Positions 1 to 5,858 of a stretch of 6,392 bases of DNA are shown piece by piece. Location of the stretch: positions 1 to 6,392 of the forward strand of contig JAQGJO010000459.1 in NCBI GenBank assembly GCA_028290595.1. The letters run 5' to 3'. The notes beneath the pieces were generated by a model. It was not told the origin of the DNA, ran no database searches, and saw nothing but the letters and a program-made list of their open reading frames with translations. The stretch's first letter is position 1. The number at the start of each line of letters is the position of its first letter. The translations under genes and the position numbers were made by a program. Source of the DNA: Hyphomicrobiales bacterium. Lineage in GTDB: Bacteria > Pseudomonadota > Alphaproteobacteria > Rhizobiales > Beijerinckiaceae.

Positions 1-595
1 CGACGCTCGCCATCAGGTCGATCCCGGCATACCGCTCGAACGCCGCAGCGACGCTCAGCCGCTCCGGCTCCGCAAAAGGATCGGCGGTCTTTCCCCGCCA
101 GACCAGCGCCGAAGCACTTGCCGCCCGCGCCGCGGCCTCGATCAGCCCCCGGCAATCCTCGATCAGCGCGCCATAGGGCGTCCTGGCCCGGTACCATTCG
201 AGCATCGTAAACTCAGGATGATGCAGCGGCCCGCGTTCCCGGTTCCGAAACACCCGCGACAAAGCGAAAATCCGCTCTTCGCCGGCCGCCAGCAGCTTTT
301 TGCAGACGAATTCCGGCGAGGAATGCAGATAAAGCGTCCTTTCGACGCCGTCCGGATCGACGATCTGGGTGCCGAACCCGCTGATATGGGCCTCGTTTCC
401 GGGCGAAATCTGCAAAATGCCCGGCTCGACCTCGCAAAACCCCTGCCCTGCGAACCAGGCCCGGCAGGCGGCTGTGATCTGGCCCCGCGCGGCCAGGAAC
501 GGCTTGCGGTCGGCATGGACATGGGCCTCCCACCAAGGTGAGTTCTTGGGTGAAATTTTGGGCGAAATCTCCGGTGTTTGACTTTTTGAAGACAT
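1..595 (-). CDS. epmA: EF-P--(R)-beta-lysine ligase EpmA (partial, C-terminus off the left edge)
   Basis: This class II lysyl-tRNA-synthetase-like enzyme (also PoxA/GenX/YjeA) activates (R)-beta-lysine and attaches it to the conserved lysine of elongation factor P in the cytoplasm. The visible 198 residues read without interruption from the ATG at 593-595 to the window edge. A motif-2-like block FRNRERGPLHHPEFTMLEW lies at residues 116-134, and YLHSSPEF, part of the substrate pocket, at 89-96. There is no N-terminal OB-fold anticodon-binding domain, which separates EpmA from true LysRS. The E. coli protein is about 325 residues, so roughly the last 130-150 are missing. The start is the only Met upstream of the catalytic core; GGAAG lies just upstream of it with a short spacer. 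Residues 8-20 form a Pro/Ser/Lys-rich tail (PEISPKISPKNSP). The gene is divergent from efp, its expected substrate. A standalone LysRS paralogue is the less likely alternative. Confidence 0.93.
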   Translation of the reverse strand, partial: MSSKSQTPEISPKISPKNSPWWEAHVHADRKPFLAARGQITAACRAWFAGQGFCEVEPGILQISPGNEAHISGFGTQIVDPDGVERTLYLHSSPEFVCKKLLAAGEERIFALSRVFRNRERGPLHHPEFTMLEWYRARTPYGALIEDCRGLIEAAARAASASALVWRGKTADPFAEPERLSVAAAFERYAGIDLMASV

Positions 596-708
596 TTCTT
601 CCGTCGACACGGCTGGCGCTTCGCGCGTGAATCGGTATTGTGCGCCCAAATTCGCCGGGGAGCCCCCGGTCTTAGGCCTTATCTACCTTCAGCATCAAGG
701 GAAGCCCC
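596..708. promoter_or_regulatory. Divergent epmA/efp intergenic region with a GC hairpin
   Basis: This 113-base gap must carry the promoters of both divergent genes, since neither has a closer upstream partner. I could not assign convincing -35/-10 boxes. It contains a perfect 6-bp stem, CCGGGG (655-660) with CCCCGG (664-669) and a 3-base loop, about 40 bases before the efp start. No U-run follows the stem, so it is not an obvious terminator. AAGGGAAG at 698-705 is the efp ribosome-binding site. Confidence 0.5.
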
Positions 709-1278
709 GTGAAAGTTATCGCCAGCTCCATTCGCAAGGGCAATATCATCGAACGTGACGACGGAAATCTCTATCTGGTCCTGTCGGCCGAGAGCTTCCA
801 CCCCGGCAAGGGCACGCCGACGACGCAGATCGACATGCGCGGCCTGTTGAACGGCGTCAAGACGACCGATCGCTACAAGACCACCGAACAGGTCGAGCGC
901 GCCCATGTCGAGGACGAGAATTTCGAATTCCTCTACAACGATGGCGACGGCTATCACTTCATGAACACCGCCTCGTTCGAACAGCTCTCTGTTCCCAAGG
1001 AGACGATCGGCGACAGCGCCGTCTATCTGCAGGAAGGCATGAAGGTCATCCTCAGCATGTTCAACGGCCTCGCCGTCGGCGTGCAACTGCCCCAGCGCGT
1101 CACCTTCGAAGTGGTCGACACCGAACCGGCGATGAAGGGCCAAACCGCGTCGTCTTCCTACAAGCCGGCGAAACTGTCGAACGGCGCCAGAGTCATGGTG
1201 CCGCCGCATATTTCGTCCGGCACGCGCATCGTCATCCAGACGGAAGACGGCGCCTACGTCGAGCGCGCCAAGGACTAA
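709..1278 (+). CDS. efp: Translation elongation factor P
   Basis: EF-P binds between the ribosomal P and E sites and relieves stalling at polyproline stretches. The protein is 189 residues, normal for the family. The N-terminal KOW-like domain (about 1-63) carries HPGKGTP at 31-37, with Lys34 as the residue modified by EpmA. Two OB-like domains follow, and the C-terminal EF-P signature ([21 protein letters not shown]-x-A-x4-G ... V-P-x2-I-x2-G) is intact. The ending AYVERAKD is typical of alphaproteobacterial EF-P. The start is GTG, supported by AAGGGAAG a few bases upstream and by the standard N-terminus [12 protein letters not shown]. It is divergent from epmA and followed after 23 bases by an alpha/beta hydrolase. 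Lys34 plus the adjacent ligase gene indicates the beta-lysylation branch rather than rhamnosylation (EarP, which needs Arg) or unmodified EF-P. Confidence 0.98.
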   Translation: MKVIASSIRKGNIIERDDGNLYLVLSAESFHPGKGTPTTQIDMRGLLNGVKTTDRYKTTEQVERAHVEDENFEFLYNDGDGYHFMNTASFEQLSVPKETIGDSAVYLQEGMKVILSMFNGLAVGVQLPQRVTFEVVDTEPAMKGQTASSSYKPAKLSNGARVMVPPHISSGTRIVIQTEDGAYVERAKD

Positions 1279-1301
1279 GCCAGAGCTGCAAGGTCTTTGA
1301 A

Positions 1302-2192
1302 ATGGACGCGCCCGATCTGCTGACGATCACCTGCAGCGACGGTGCGGAGATCATCGCGCGGCGCTACGCCCGCGAGGGACGTCCACGGCTGCTGCTGTCG
1401 CACGGCAACGGCTTCGGCATCGACGGCTACCAGGCATTCTGGAGCCTGCTGCTGGCGGATTACGAAGTCGTCGTGTTCGACTTGCGCAACCACGGCCGCA
1501 ACCCGCTGCATGATATCGAGCACCACACCGTCGCGCAGATGGCGCACGATCACGGCAGCGTGCTGACGCAGGTCGCAGCCGCCTTCGGCGAATGCAAGAC
1601 TGCCGGCCTGTTCCATTCGATCTCGTCCATCGCCGCGATCATGGCCGGCGAACTCTACAAGACGAAATGGGATGCGCTGATCCTCTACGATCCGCCGTTG
1701 ACCGCGCCACAAGGCAATCCCTTGCGCGACGGCGGCCAGGGCATCGACGACTATCTCGCCAACAATGCGCGCCTGCGCCGCCACCATTTCGATCGCATCG
1801 AAGAATTGGCGCGAGACTTGGGCGCCAGAGTCGGACGCAACTGGGTCGAGGGCGCGGCGCTCGACATGGCGCAAGGCACGACGCGCCCGGCCGAAGACGG
1901 CGGCTATGAATTGTCCTGCCCCGGCGACTATGAAGCACGCATCTACAAGGACAATTCACGCACCGAATCCTGGCAGGCGCTGAAGTCGCTGCAGCAGCCG
2001 ACCTTCATTCTCGGGGCCGATCCGGAGGCGGCGCGCGCGCTGGCCCCGGCCAAAGTCGGCCCCGCCGCCGCAGAAGCCTTCGGGCTCGAACATGTCGCCG
2101 TGCCCGGCACCGGCCATGTGCTGCAGGTGGAAAAGCCGGCAGACTGCGTCCGTGAGACGATCCGGTTTCTGCAGCGCGCCGGGCTGCACTAG
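1302..2192 (+). CDS. Alpha/beta hydrolase, substrate unknown
   Basis: This 296-residue protein has the full alpha/beta-hydrolase plan and no signal peptide or membrane segment, so it is probably cytoplasmic. The oxyanion-hole segment is LLLSHGNGFG (30-39), followed by the strand VVVFDLRNHGRN (56-67). The nucleophile elbow is GLFHSISS with Ser106 as the likely nucleophile. A helical cap occupies about 120-225. Asp240 in LGADPE and His272 in GTGHVLQVEKP complete a plausible Ser-Asp-His triad. The elbow is unusual: it reads F-H-S-I-S where the common form is G-x-S-x-G. The ATG at 1302 has AAGG at 1290-1293 about 8 bases before it. It starts 23 bases after efp, so cotranscription is possible, but no functional link to EF-P is evident. 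It could be an esterase, C-C hydrolase, lactonase or similar; the sequence does not decide. Confidence 0.85.
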   Translation: MDAPDLLTITCSDGAEIIARRYAREGRPRLLLSHGNGFGIDGYQAFWSLLLADYEVVVFDLRNHGRNPLHDIEHHTVAQMAHDHGSVLTQVAAAFGECKTAGLFHSISSIAAIMAGELYKTKWDALILYDPPLTAPQGNPLRDGGQGIDDYLANNARLRRHHFDRIEELARDLGARVGRNWVEGAALDMAQGTTRPAEDGGYELSCPGDYEARIYKDNSRTESWQALKSLQQPTFILGADPEAARALAPAKVGPAAAEAFGLEHVAVPGTGHVLQVEKPADCVRETIRFLQRAGLH

Positions 2193-2262
2193 AGGGCGCG
2201 CGTCGAACAAATTTGATCGGGCACCGCCGAGTGCTAAGCTTCCAGCCAACAAGAGAAACGGC

Positions 2263-2268
2263 GGGAGG
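2263..2268 (+). promoter_or_regulatory. Strong ribosome-binding site that points to a non-canonical ATC start
   Basis: GGGAGG at 2263-2268 is the best Shine-Dalgarno match ahead of the LysR gene. It is separated by 5 bases from ATC at 2274-2276. No ATG, GTG or TTG lies at that position, and the first canonical in-frame start (GTG, 2301) is 32 bases downstream, too far for this site to serve it. Confidence 0.7.
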
Positions 2269-2273
2269 CCAGC

Positions 2274-3218
2274 ATCAATTTCAAGCAGATCAAGTATCTG
2301 GTGAAAATCGTCGACCTGGCGAACATGACGGCTGCCGCACACGCTCTGGGCGTTGCCCAGCCTGCGCTCGGCGCGCAGATCCGCCAGCTCGAGACCGAAC
2401 TCAACATGCAGCTCCTGGAGCGGCATTCGCGCGGCGTGTCACCGACCGAAGCCGGCAAGCTGCTGGCGAAGCGCGGCCGCCTGATCCTTGAAGAGGTTGA
2501 CCAGCTTCACCGCGATCTCAAGAGTCTGACCAATGCGGCGGCCGATCATCTCTCCTTCGGCGTCAGCCCGACCATGGTGCTCATTCTCGGCGATGTGTTG
2601 CTTGCCATGGCCAAGGAAGAAATGCCTGATGTTCAGTTCAGCCTCATCGAAGAGCGCACGCCGGGCCTGACGGACGCCTTGCAGAAGGGCCAGGCCGAGG
2701 TGGGCTTTCTGTTCGATGTCGAGGAGCATCCGGGCCTCAATCGGCAAGCAGTCCTCGAAGAGGATCTTCTGCTTGTCACTGCACCGGCGCCTGGAATCAA
2801 AGACAATCCTGTCACTCTCGAGGCTGCCTTGCAGCATGATCTCGTGATGGCGGGCGCCGCGCGCGGCATCCTGCGCAAGATCGTCGCTGCCGAGGCGGCA
2901 CGTCTGTCGGTCGACTTCAAGGTAACCTTTGAAGTGCATTCTATCACCGCCATGAAGGCCATGGTCATCGCCGGCAAGGCCGCGACGATCATTCCCTACA
3001 GTCTCGCCGCGCGCGAGATCGACAGCGGCGCGCTCATTGCCCGCAAGATCGACCGGCCGGGCCTGACGAGAATCCTCTACCTCGTTCAGCGCTCGGCCCG
3101 TCTGCCCCTAGCCTACGAGGACCAGCTCACCCGTTTCCTCAACAGGACGCTCGAAATGTATCTGTCGCGAACCGCGCCCTGGACCCGGGGCTTCGGCCCA
3201 GCCCGTGGAATTCCCTAG
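2274..3218 (+). CDS. LysR-family transcriptional regulator, probable AUC start
   Basis: A LysR-type regulator: an N-terminal winged helix-turn-helix (about residues 1-60, recognition part TAAAHALGVAQPALGAQIRQLE at 19-40 and the wing LLERHSRGVSPTEAG) is followed by a periplasmic-binding-protein-like effector domain (about 90-300). From ATC at 2274 it is 314 residues, the usual size. The encoded N-terminus (I/M)NFKQIKYLVKIVDLANM matches the family pattern M-N-x-x-x-[IL]-x-Y-[FL]-V. Starting at the GTG at 2301 would delete the first helix of the DNA-binding domain and has no good ribosome-binding site. The upstream frame is closed by TAA at 2235-2237, with no canonical start in between. The N-terminal half resembles Nac/Cbl-like members, but the effector is unknown. 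It lies 81 bases after the hydrolase on the same strand and just upstream of the monooxygenase cluster, which it probably regulates. Confidence 0.92.
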   Translation: MNFKQIKYLVKIVDLANMTAAAHALGVAQPALGAQIRQLETELNMQLLERHSRGVSPTEAGKLLAKRGRLILEEVDQLHRDLKSLTNAAADHLSFGVSPTMVLILGDVLLAMAKEEMPDVQFSLIEERTPGLTDALQKGQAEVGFLFDVEEHPGLNRQAVLEEDLLLVTAPAPGIKDNPVTLEAALQHDLVMAGAARGILRKIVAAEAARLSVDFKVTFEVHSITAMKAMVIAGKAATIIPYSLAAREIDSGALIARKIDRPGLTRILYLVQRSARLPLAYEDQLTRFLNRTLEMYLSRTAPWTRGFGPARGIP

Positions 3219-3227
3219 CCAAGAAAG

Positions 3228-3250
3228 CTCTTTGGCAAAAATCTCTTTGG
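3228..3250 (+). repeat. CTCTTTGG direct repeat, 15-base period
   Basis: CTCTTTGG occurs at 3228-3235 and again at 3243-3250, about one and a half helical turns apart, immediately after the LysR stop codon. The first copy also forms an imperfect dyad with CCAA at 3219-3222. It could be part of a regulatory region for the monooxygenase gene, but the short length makes chance possible. Confidence 0.35.
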
Positions 3251-3264
3251 ACTGACTCAAAACT

Positions 3265-3287
3265 ATTGTTTTGGACAGTTCAACAAT
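3265..3287. promoter_or_regulatory. Candidate LysR-type operator (T-N11-A dyad)
   Basis: ATTGTT (3265-3270) and AACAAT (3282-3287) form a perfect 6-bp inverted repeat with an 11-base spacer, exactly the T-N11-A geometry of LysR-family binding sites. It lies in the 143-base gap between the LysR gene and the monooxygenase, centred about 86 bases before the proposed ATG at 3362. A second weaker dyad, AACT (3261-3264) with AGTT (3277-3280), overlaps it. The placement next to a LysR gene makes it a reasonable operator. Binding itself is inferred. Confidence 0.5.
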
Positions 3288-3361
3288 CCGGCGGCATCAT
3301 CGCCAGGATCAGGGAGATAACCAACGGCGGGCCCAAAGATCCGCTGGCAGGGATTTCAGAC

Positions 3362-4771
3362 ATGCCGACCGCAACCGCCAGACGCCAGATGAAACTGTCG
3401 ATGTTTCTGACCGGCGACGGCAATTACCACCTGGCAGGATGGCGCTTGTCCGAAGATGGAGAGCGAGGCCACGGCGGCTGCGACATGCGGCAATGGGTCG
3501 AGTTCGGCAGGACGATGGAGCGCGGCAAGCTCGACATGCTGTTCATCGCCGACGGCGGTATCAGCGGCGTCAATGACATCGAGACCTTGGGGCTAACCTC
3601 GCGCATCGATCGCCTCGATCCGGTGACCATCCTCTCGGCGCTGGCGATGACGACCCGCAACCTGGGGCTGGTCAGCACCATATCGACGACCTACCACGAG
3701 CCGTTCAATGTCGCGCGCACGGTTGCCTCCCTCGATCATGTCTCAGGCGGACGCGCCGGCTGGAACATCGTGACGACGGCGAGCAAGGACGAGGCGCAGA
3801 ATTTCGGCCGCACGGAACACCTGCCCCATGGCGAGCGCTACGAGCGCGCCGAAGAATTCGTCGATGTGGTGCGCGGCCTGTGGGACAGTTATGAAGACGA
3901 TGCATTTCCGCGCCACAAGGCCAGCGGCATCTATATGGATGCCGCGAAGGTCAATTTCTTGAATCACCGCGGGCGCTATTTCTCGGTGCGCGGGCCGCTC
4001 AGCGTGCCGCGCCCGCCGCAGGGACATCCGATCCTGGTTCAGGCCGGGTCATCGGAACCGGGCATCAATCTGTCGGCGCGCGTCGCCGACGTGATGTTCA
4101 CCTCGCAATCCTCACTGCCGGAAGCAAAAGCGTTCTACGACAAGGCGAAGAGCCGCTGCGATCGTTTCGGGCGCTCCCCTGACGACATCAAGATCATGCC
4201 CGGCGTTCTGCTGTTCATCGGGCGGACGCGGGAAGACGCCCAGGAAAAATACGAGCGCCTGCAATCCCTGATCCCGATCCGGCTGGCGCTGCAGAGATTG
4301 TCCGAAGGCCTCGGCGGCATCGATCTTTCAGGCTACGCGCTCGATGCGCCAATGCCTGACATCGCCGTCAATAACGTCCGTGTCAGTTCCGTCGAGTCTT
4401 ACGCTTCCATCGCGCGCCGGGAAGGGCTGACCTTGCGGCAGACGGCCATGCGCGCGGCGGCGGCCAAGCACCATCTCACCATCATCGGCTCGCCGGCCCA
4501 GATCGCCGATGAACTCGAAAGCTGGTTTGTCAACGGCGCCGCCGACGGCTTTAATGTGCTGTGCAGCGATGTGCCCGGCGGCCTCAATGATTTTGTCGAC
4601 CTCGTCGTGCCCGAACTGCAAAGGCGCGGACTGTTCAGGCAAGACTATGAAGGAACGATGCTGCGCGACAACCTGGGCCTGTCGCGCCCGCTATTGAACG
4701 AAGCGCGGGTAAGCGCATTTTCAAGCGAAGTGGACACCGGTTCGCGTGAAGAAAATGCGCTCTTTAAATAA
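3362..4771 (+). CDS. LLM-class FMN-dependent monooxygenase, NtaA/DszA-like
   Basis: A bacterial-luciferase-like TIM-barrel flavin monooxygenase of the NtaA/SnaA/DszA/SoxA group, which uses reduced FMN from a separate reductase to oxidise small organic molecules such as aminopolycarboxylates or organosulfur compounds. It has 469 residues from the ATG at 3362. Group hallmarks are DMLFIAD (58-64), LDPVTILSALAMTT (85-98), STTYHEPFNVART (108-120), SLDHVSGGRAGWNIVTT (123-139), GERYERAEEFVDV (157-169) and the phosphate-binding-type VQAGSSEPG (226-234). I chose ATG 3362 because AGGGA lies 8 bases upstream and the family N-terminus (KLSMFL) starts just after it. A TTG at 3266 would add 32 residues without family character and run through the candidate operator. 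The family-like sequence ends near LRDNLGLSRP; the last 19 residues (451-469) are encoded by an interspersed palindrome. No flavin reductase gene is in the window. Substrate unknown. Confidence 0.92.
   Translation: MPTATARRQMKLSMFLTGDGNYHLAGWRLSEDGERGHGGCDMRQWVEFGRTMERGKLDMLFIADGGISGVNDIETLGLTSRIDRLDPVTILSALAMTTRNLGLVSTISTTYHEPFNVARTVASLDHVSGGRAGWNIVTTASKDEAQNFGRTEHLPHGERYERAEEFVDVVRGLWDSYEDDAFPRHKASGIYMDAAKVNFLNHRGRYFSVRGPLSVPRPPQGHPILVQAGSSEPGINLSARVADVMFTSQSSLPEAKAFYDKAKSRCDRFGRSPDDIKIMPGVLLFIGRTREDAQEKYERLQSLIPIRLALQRLSEGLGGIDLSGYALDAPMPDIAVNNVRVSSVESYASIARREGLTLRQTAMRAAAAKHHLTIIGSPAQIADELESWFVNGAADGFNVLCSDVPGGLNDFVDLVVPELQRRGLFRQDYEGTMLRDNLGLSRPLLNEARVSAFSSEVDTGSREENALFK
4712..4761. repeat. 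Rhizobial-type interspersed palindrome overlapping the monooxygenase 3' end
   Basis: AGCGCATTTTC (4712-4722) and GAAAATGCGCT (4751-4761) form a perfect 11-bp inverted repeat. The inner part holds a second pairing, GCGAA (4725-4729) with TTCGC (4741-4745), around a GTGGACACCGG centre. From memory, this arrangement (GAAGTGGA-CACCGGTTCGCGTGAAGAAAATGCGC type) is a common extragenic repeat in Rhizobiales genomes. Here it is translated as the tail of the monooxygenase. Its hairpin could also stabilise the upstream mRNA or slow transcription into the aldolase gene. Confidence 0.8.
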
Positions 4772-4783
4772 GCTAGACGCGTC

Positions 4784-4817
4784 TTTCCGATCCGCCGGAT
4801 CGGAAAACGCTATAGCG
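4784..4817. repeat. Adjacent hairpin and palindrome before the aldolase gene
   Basis: TTTCCGATCC (4784-4793) and GGATCGGAAA (4797-4806) form a perfect 10-bp stem with a 3-base loop, followed directly by the 10-base palindrome CGCTATAGCG (4808-4817). They sit 22 bases downstream of the translated palindrome and end 8 bases before the aldolase ribosome-binding site, so the three palindromes probably form one composite repeat. No T-run follows the stem, so it is a poor intrinsic terminator, but it could modulate expression of the downstream gene. Confidence 0.75.
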
Positions 4818-4835
4818 CATGAAACGGAGACGAAA

Positions 4836-5597
4836 ATGCTGAAGCCAATCGAATCGAAGCAGGGCAAGGTCAGCGACAGCGAATGGCAGGCGCGGTGCGA
4901 TCTGGCGGCCTGCTACCGGCTGGTCGCCCACGAAGGCTGGACCCATCTGGTCAACAACCACATATCCCTGCGCGTGCCGGGCACGACCGATCAGTTTCTC
5001 ATCAACCCCTACGGCTTCCTCTATGAACAGATCACCGCCTCGTCGCTGATCAAGATCGACGTCAACGGCAAGATGCTGGAGGACTCGCCCTACGAAGTGA
5101 ACGAAGCAGGCTTCATCATTCATTCGGCCATCCATATGGCGCGCATGGATCTGCATTGCATCATCCACACCCATACCGTCTCGGGCCAGGCAGTGTCGGC
5201 GCTTGATTGCGGGCTGCTGCCGCTCAACCAGAGCGCGCTGCGGTTCTACAAGCGGATTTCCTATCATGAGCACGAGGGCATCTCACGCGAACAATCCGAG
5301 CGCGAGCGCATCGCCGCCGATCTCGGCCCCAACAAGGCGCTGATCCTGCGCAATCATGGGCTTTTGACGGCGGGCATCGATGCGGCCGAGGCCTTTCATT
5401 TGATGTATCATCTGGAAAAATGCTGCCAGACGCAGATGCAGGTGCTGGCTGCGAACACGCCCTATTCGATGGCGCCGGAGCATGTTCTTGAGAACACGGC
5501 GAACATGTTCAACGCCGGCAACAAGCCGCTCGGCCGCCGCGACTGGCCGGCGCTGATGGCCTTGGTCGATGAAAAATACCCGTCCTATAAGAACTGA
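4836..5597 (+). CDS. Class II aldolase/adducin-family protein
   Basis: A 253-residue zinc-dependent enzyme of the class II aldolase/adducin fold, related to L-fuculose-1-phosphate aldolase and ribulose-5-phosphate 4-epimerase. The likely metal ligands are His111 and His113 in IIHTHT and His174 in LRNHGLL. Glu90 in NEAGFIIHSAIHMAR is at the position of the catalytic Glu. Members act on (phospho)sugars or 2-hydroxy/oxo acids by retro-aldol cleavage, epimerisation or decarboxylation; the substrate here is unknown. The chosen ATG has GGAGA at 4826-4830 with a 5-base spacer, and the family sequence begins soon after. An in-frame GTG at 4746 would start inside the upstream palindrome and overlap the monooxygenase, and is unlikely. 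It begins 64 bases after the monooxygenase stop on the same strand, so the two are probably cotranscribed and act in one pathway. Confidence 0.9.
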   Translation: MLKPIESKQGKVSDSEWQARCDLAACYRLVAHEGWTHLVNNHISLRVPGTTDQFLINPYGFLYEQITASSLIKIDVNGKMLEDSPYEVNEAGFIIHSAIHMARMDLHCIIHTHTVSGQAVSALDCGLLPLNQSALRFYKRISYHEHEGISREQSERERIAADLGPNKALILRNHGLLTAGIDAAEAFHLMYHLEKCCQTQMQVLAANTPYSMAPEHVLENTANMFNAGNKPLGRRDWPALMALVDEKYPSYKN

Positions 5598-5610
5598 CGT
5601 CGTCTAAAAG

Positions 5611-5811
5611 TTTGACTGAAAACTAAGCCTGCATCTAAGGGCTTGCCATGTTGTTGTTTGGCTTCAACCTTGGTGTGTCATTCCCGCCAAGCGAAGCGCA
5701 GAGCGGGAATCCAGGAGCAACGTGACGGCCCAATGTTGCGGCCCTTGACTCCTGGATTCCCGCTCGCGCCTTCGGCGCGTCGGGAATGACAACCCTTAGT
5801 TTTTAGTCAGA
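5611..5811. repeat. Nested fold-back repeat between aldolase and receptor genes
   Basis: Several inverted repeats are nested around one centre. The outermost pair is 5611-5627 (TTTGACTGAAAACTAAG) with 5795-5811, 15 of 17 matching. CTAAGGG (5635-5641) also pairs with CCCTTAG (5793-5799). Next come GTCATTCCCG (5677-5686) with CGGGAATGAC (5781-5790), and AGCGGGAATCCAGGAG (5702-5717) with 5749-5764, a perfect 16-bp match. A side hairpin, CGCGCC-TTC-GGCGCG (5765-5779), branches off the right arm. The GTCATTCCCG/GCGGGAATCCAG core resembles repeats scattered through many proteobacterial genomes; it carries no open reading frame and is probably a non-autonomous interspersed element. It fills most of the 261-base gap and could end or dampen transcription from the aldolase gene. 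The leftover bases 5812-5858 hold the receptor ribosome-binding site. Confidence 0.85.
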
Positions 5812-5858
5812 CTCTAAGAACCAGAACGCAAAAACGAAACCATCAGAGGGGGAGGAAC

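Noticed and set aside
655..669. Intrinsic terminator between epmA and efp
   Set aside because: The hairpin has no U-run on either strand and the flanking genes diverge, so no terminator is expected there.
679..1209. 176-codon minus-strand open frame opposite efp
   Set aside because: It lies fully antisense to efp and its predicted product has no family character; it is a consequence of GC-rich codon use.
1275..1874. 199-codon minus-strand open frame opposite the hydrolase
   Set aside because: Antisense shadow of a clear alpha/beta hydrolase, with no recognisable motif.
2213..2240. Possible promoter TTGATC ... TAAGCT before the LysR gene
   Set aside because: The -10 hexamer matches the consensus at only three of six positions; too weak to call.
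2301..2303. GTG as the start of the LysR gene
   Set aside because: It would remove the first helix of the DNA-binding domain and no Shine-Dalgarno is suitably placed. It remains the fallback if AUC does not function.
3266..3361. TTG-initiated N-terminal extension of the monooxygenase
   Set aside because: The added 32 residues do not look like the family, there is no ribosome-binding site at the TTG, and ATG 3362 has a good one. The T-N11-A dyad also falls within this stretch.
4746..4835. GTG-initiated N-terminal extension of the aldolase
   Set aside because: It would begin inside the interspersed palindrome, overlap the monooxygenase end and lacks a ribosome-binding site. ATG 4836 has GGAGA at ideal spacing.
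5611..5811. Insertion sequence or transposon
   Set aside because: No transposase reading frame lies inside and no flanking target duplication could be defined, so it is recorded as a fold-back repeat.
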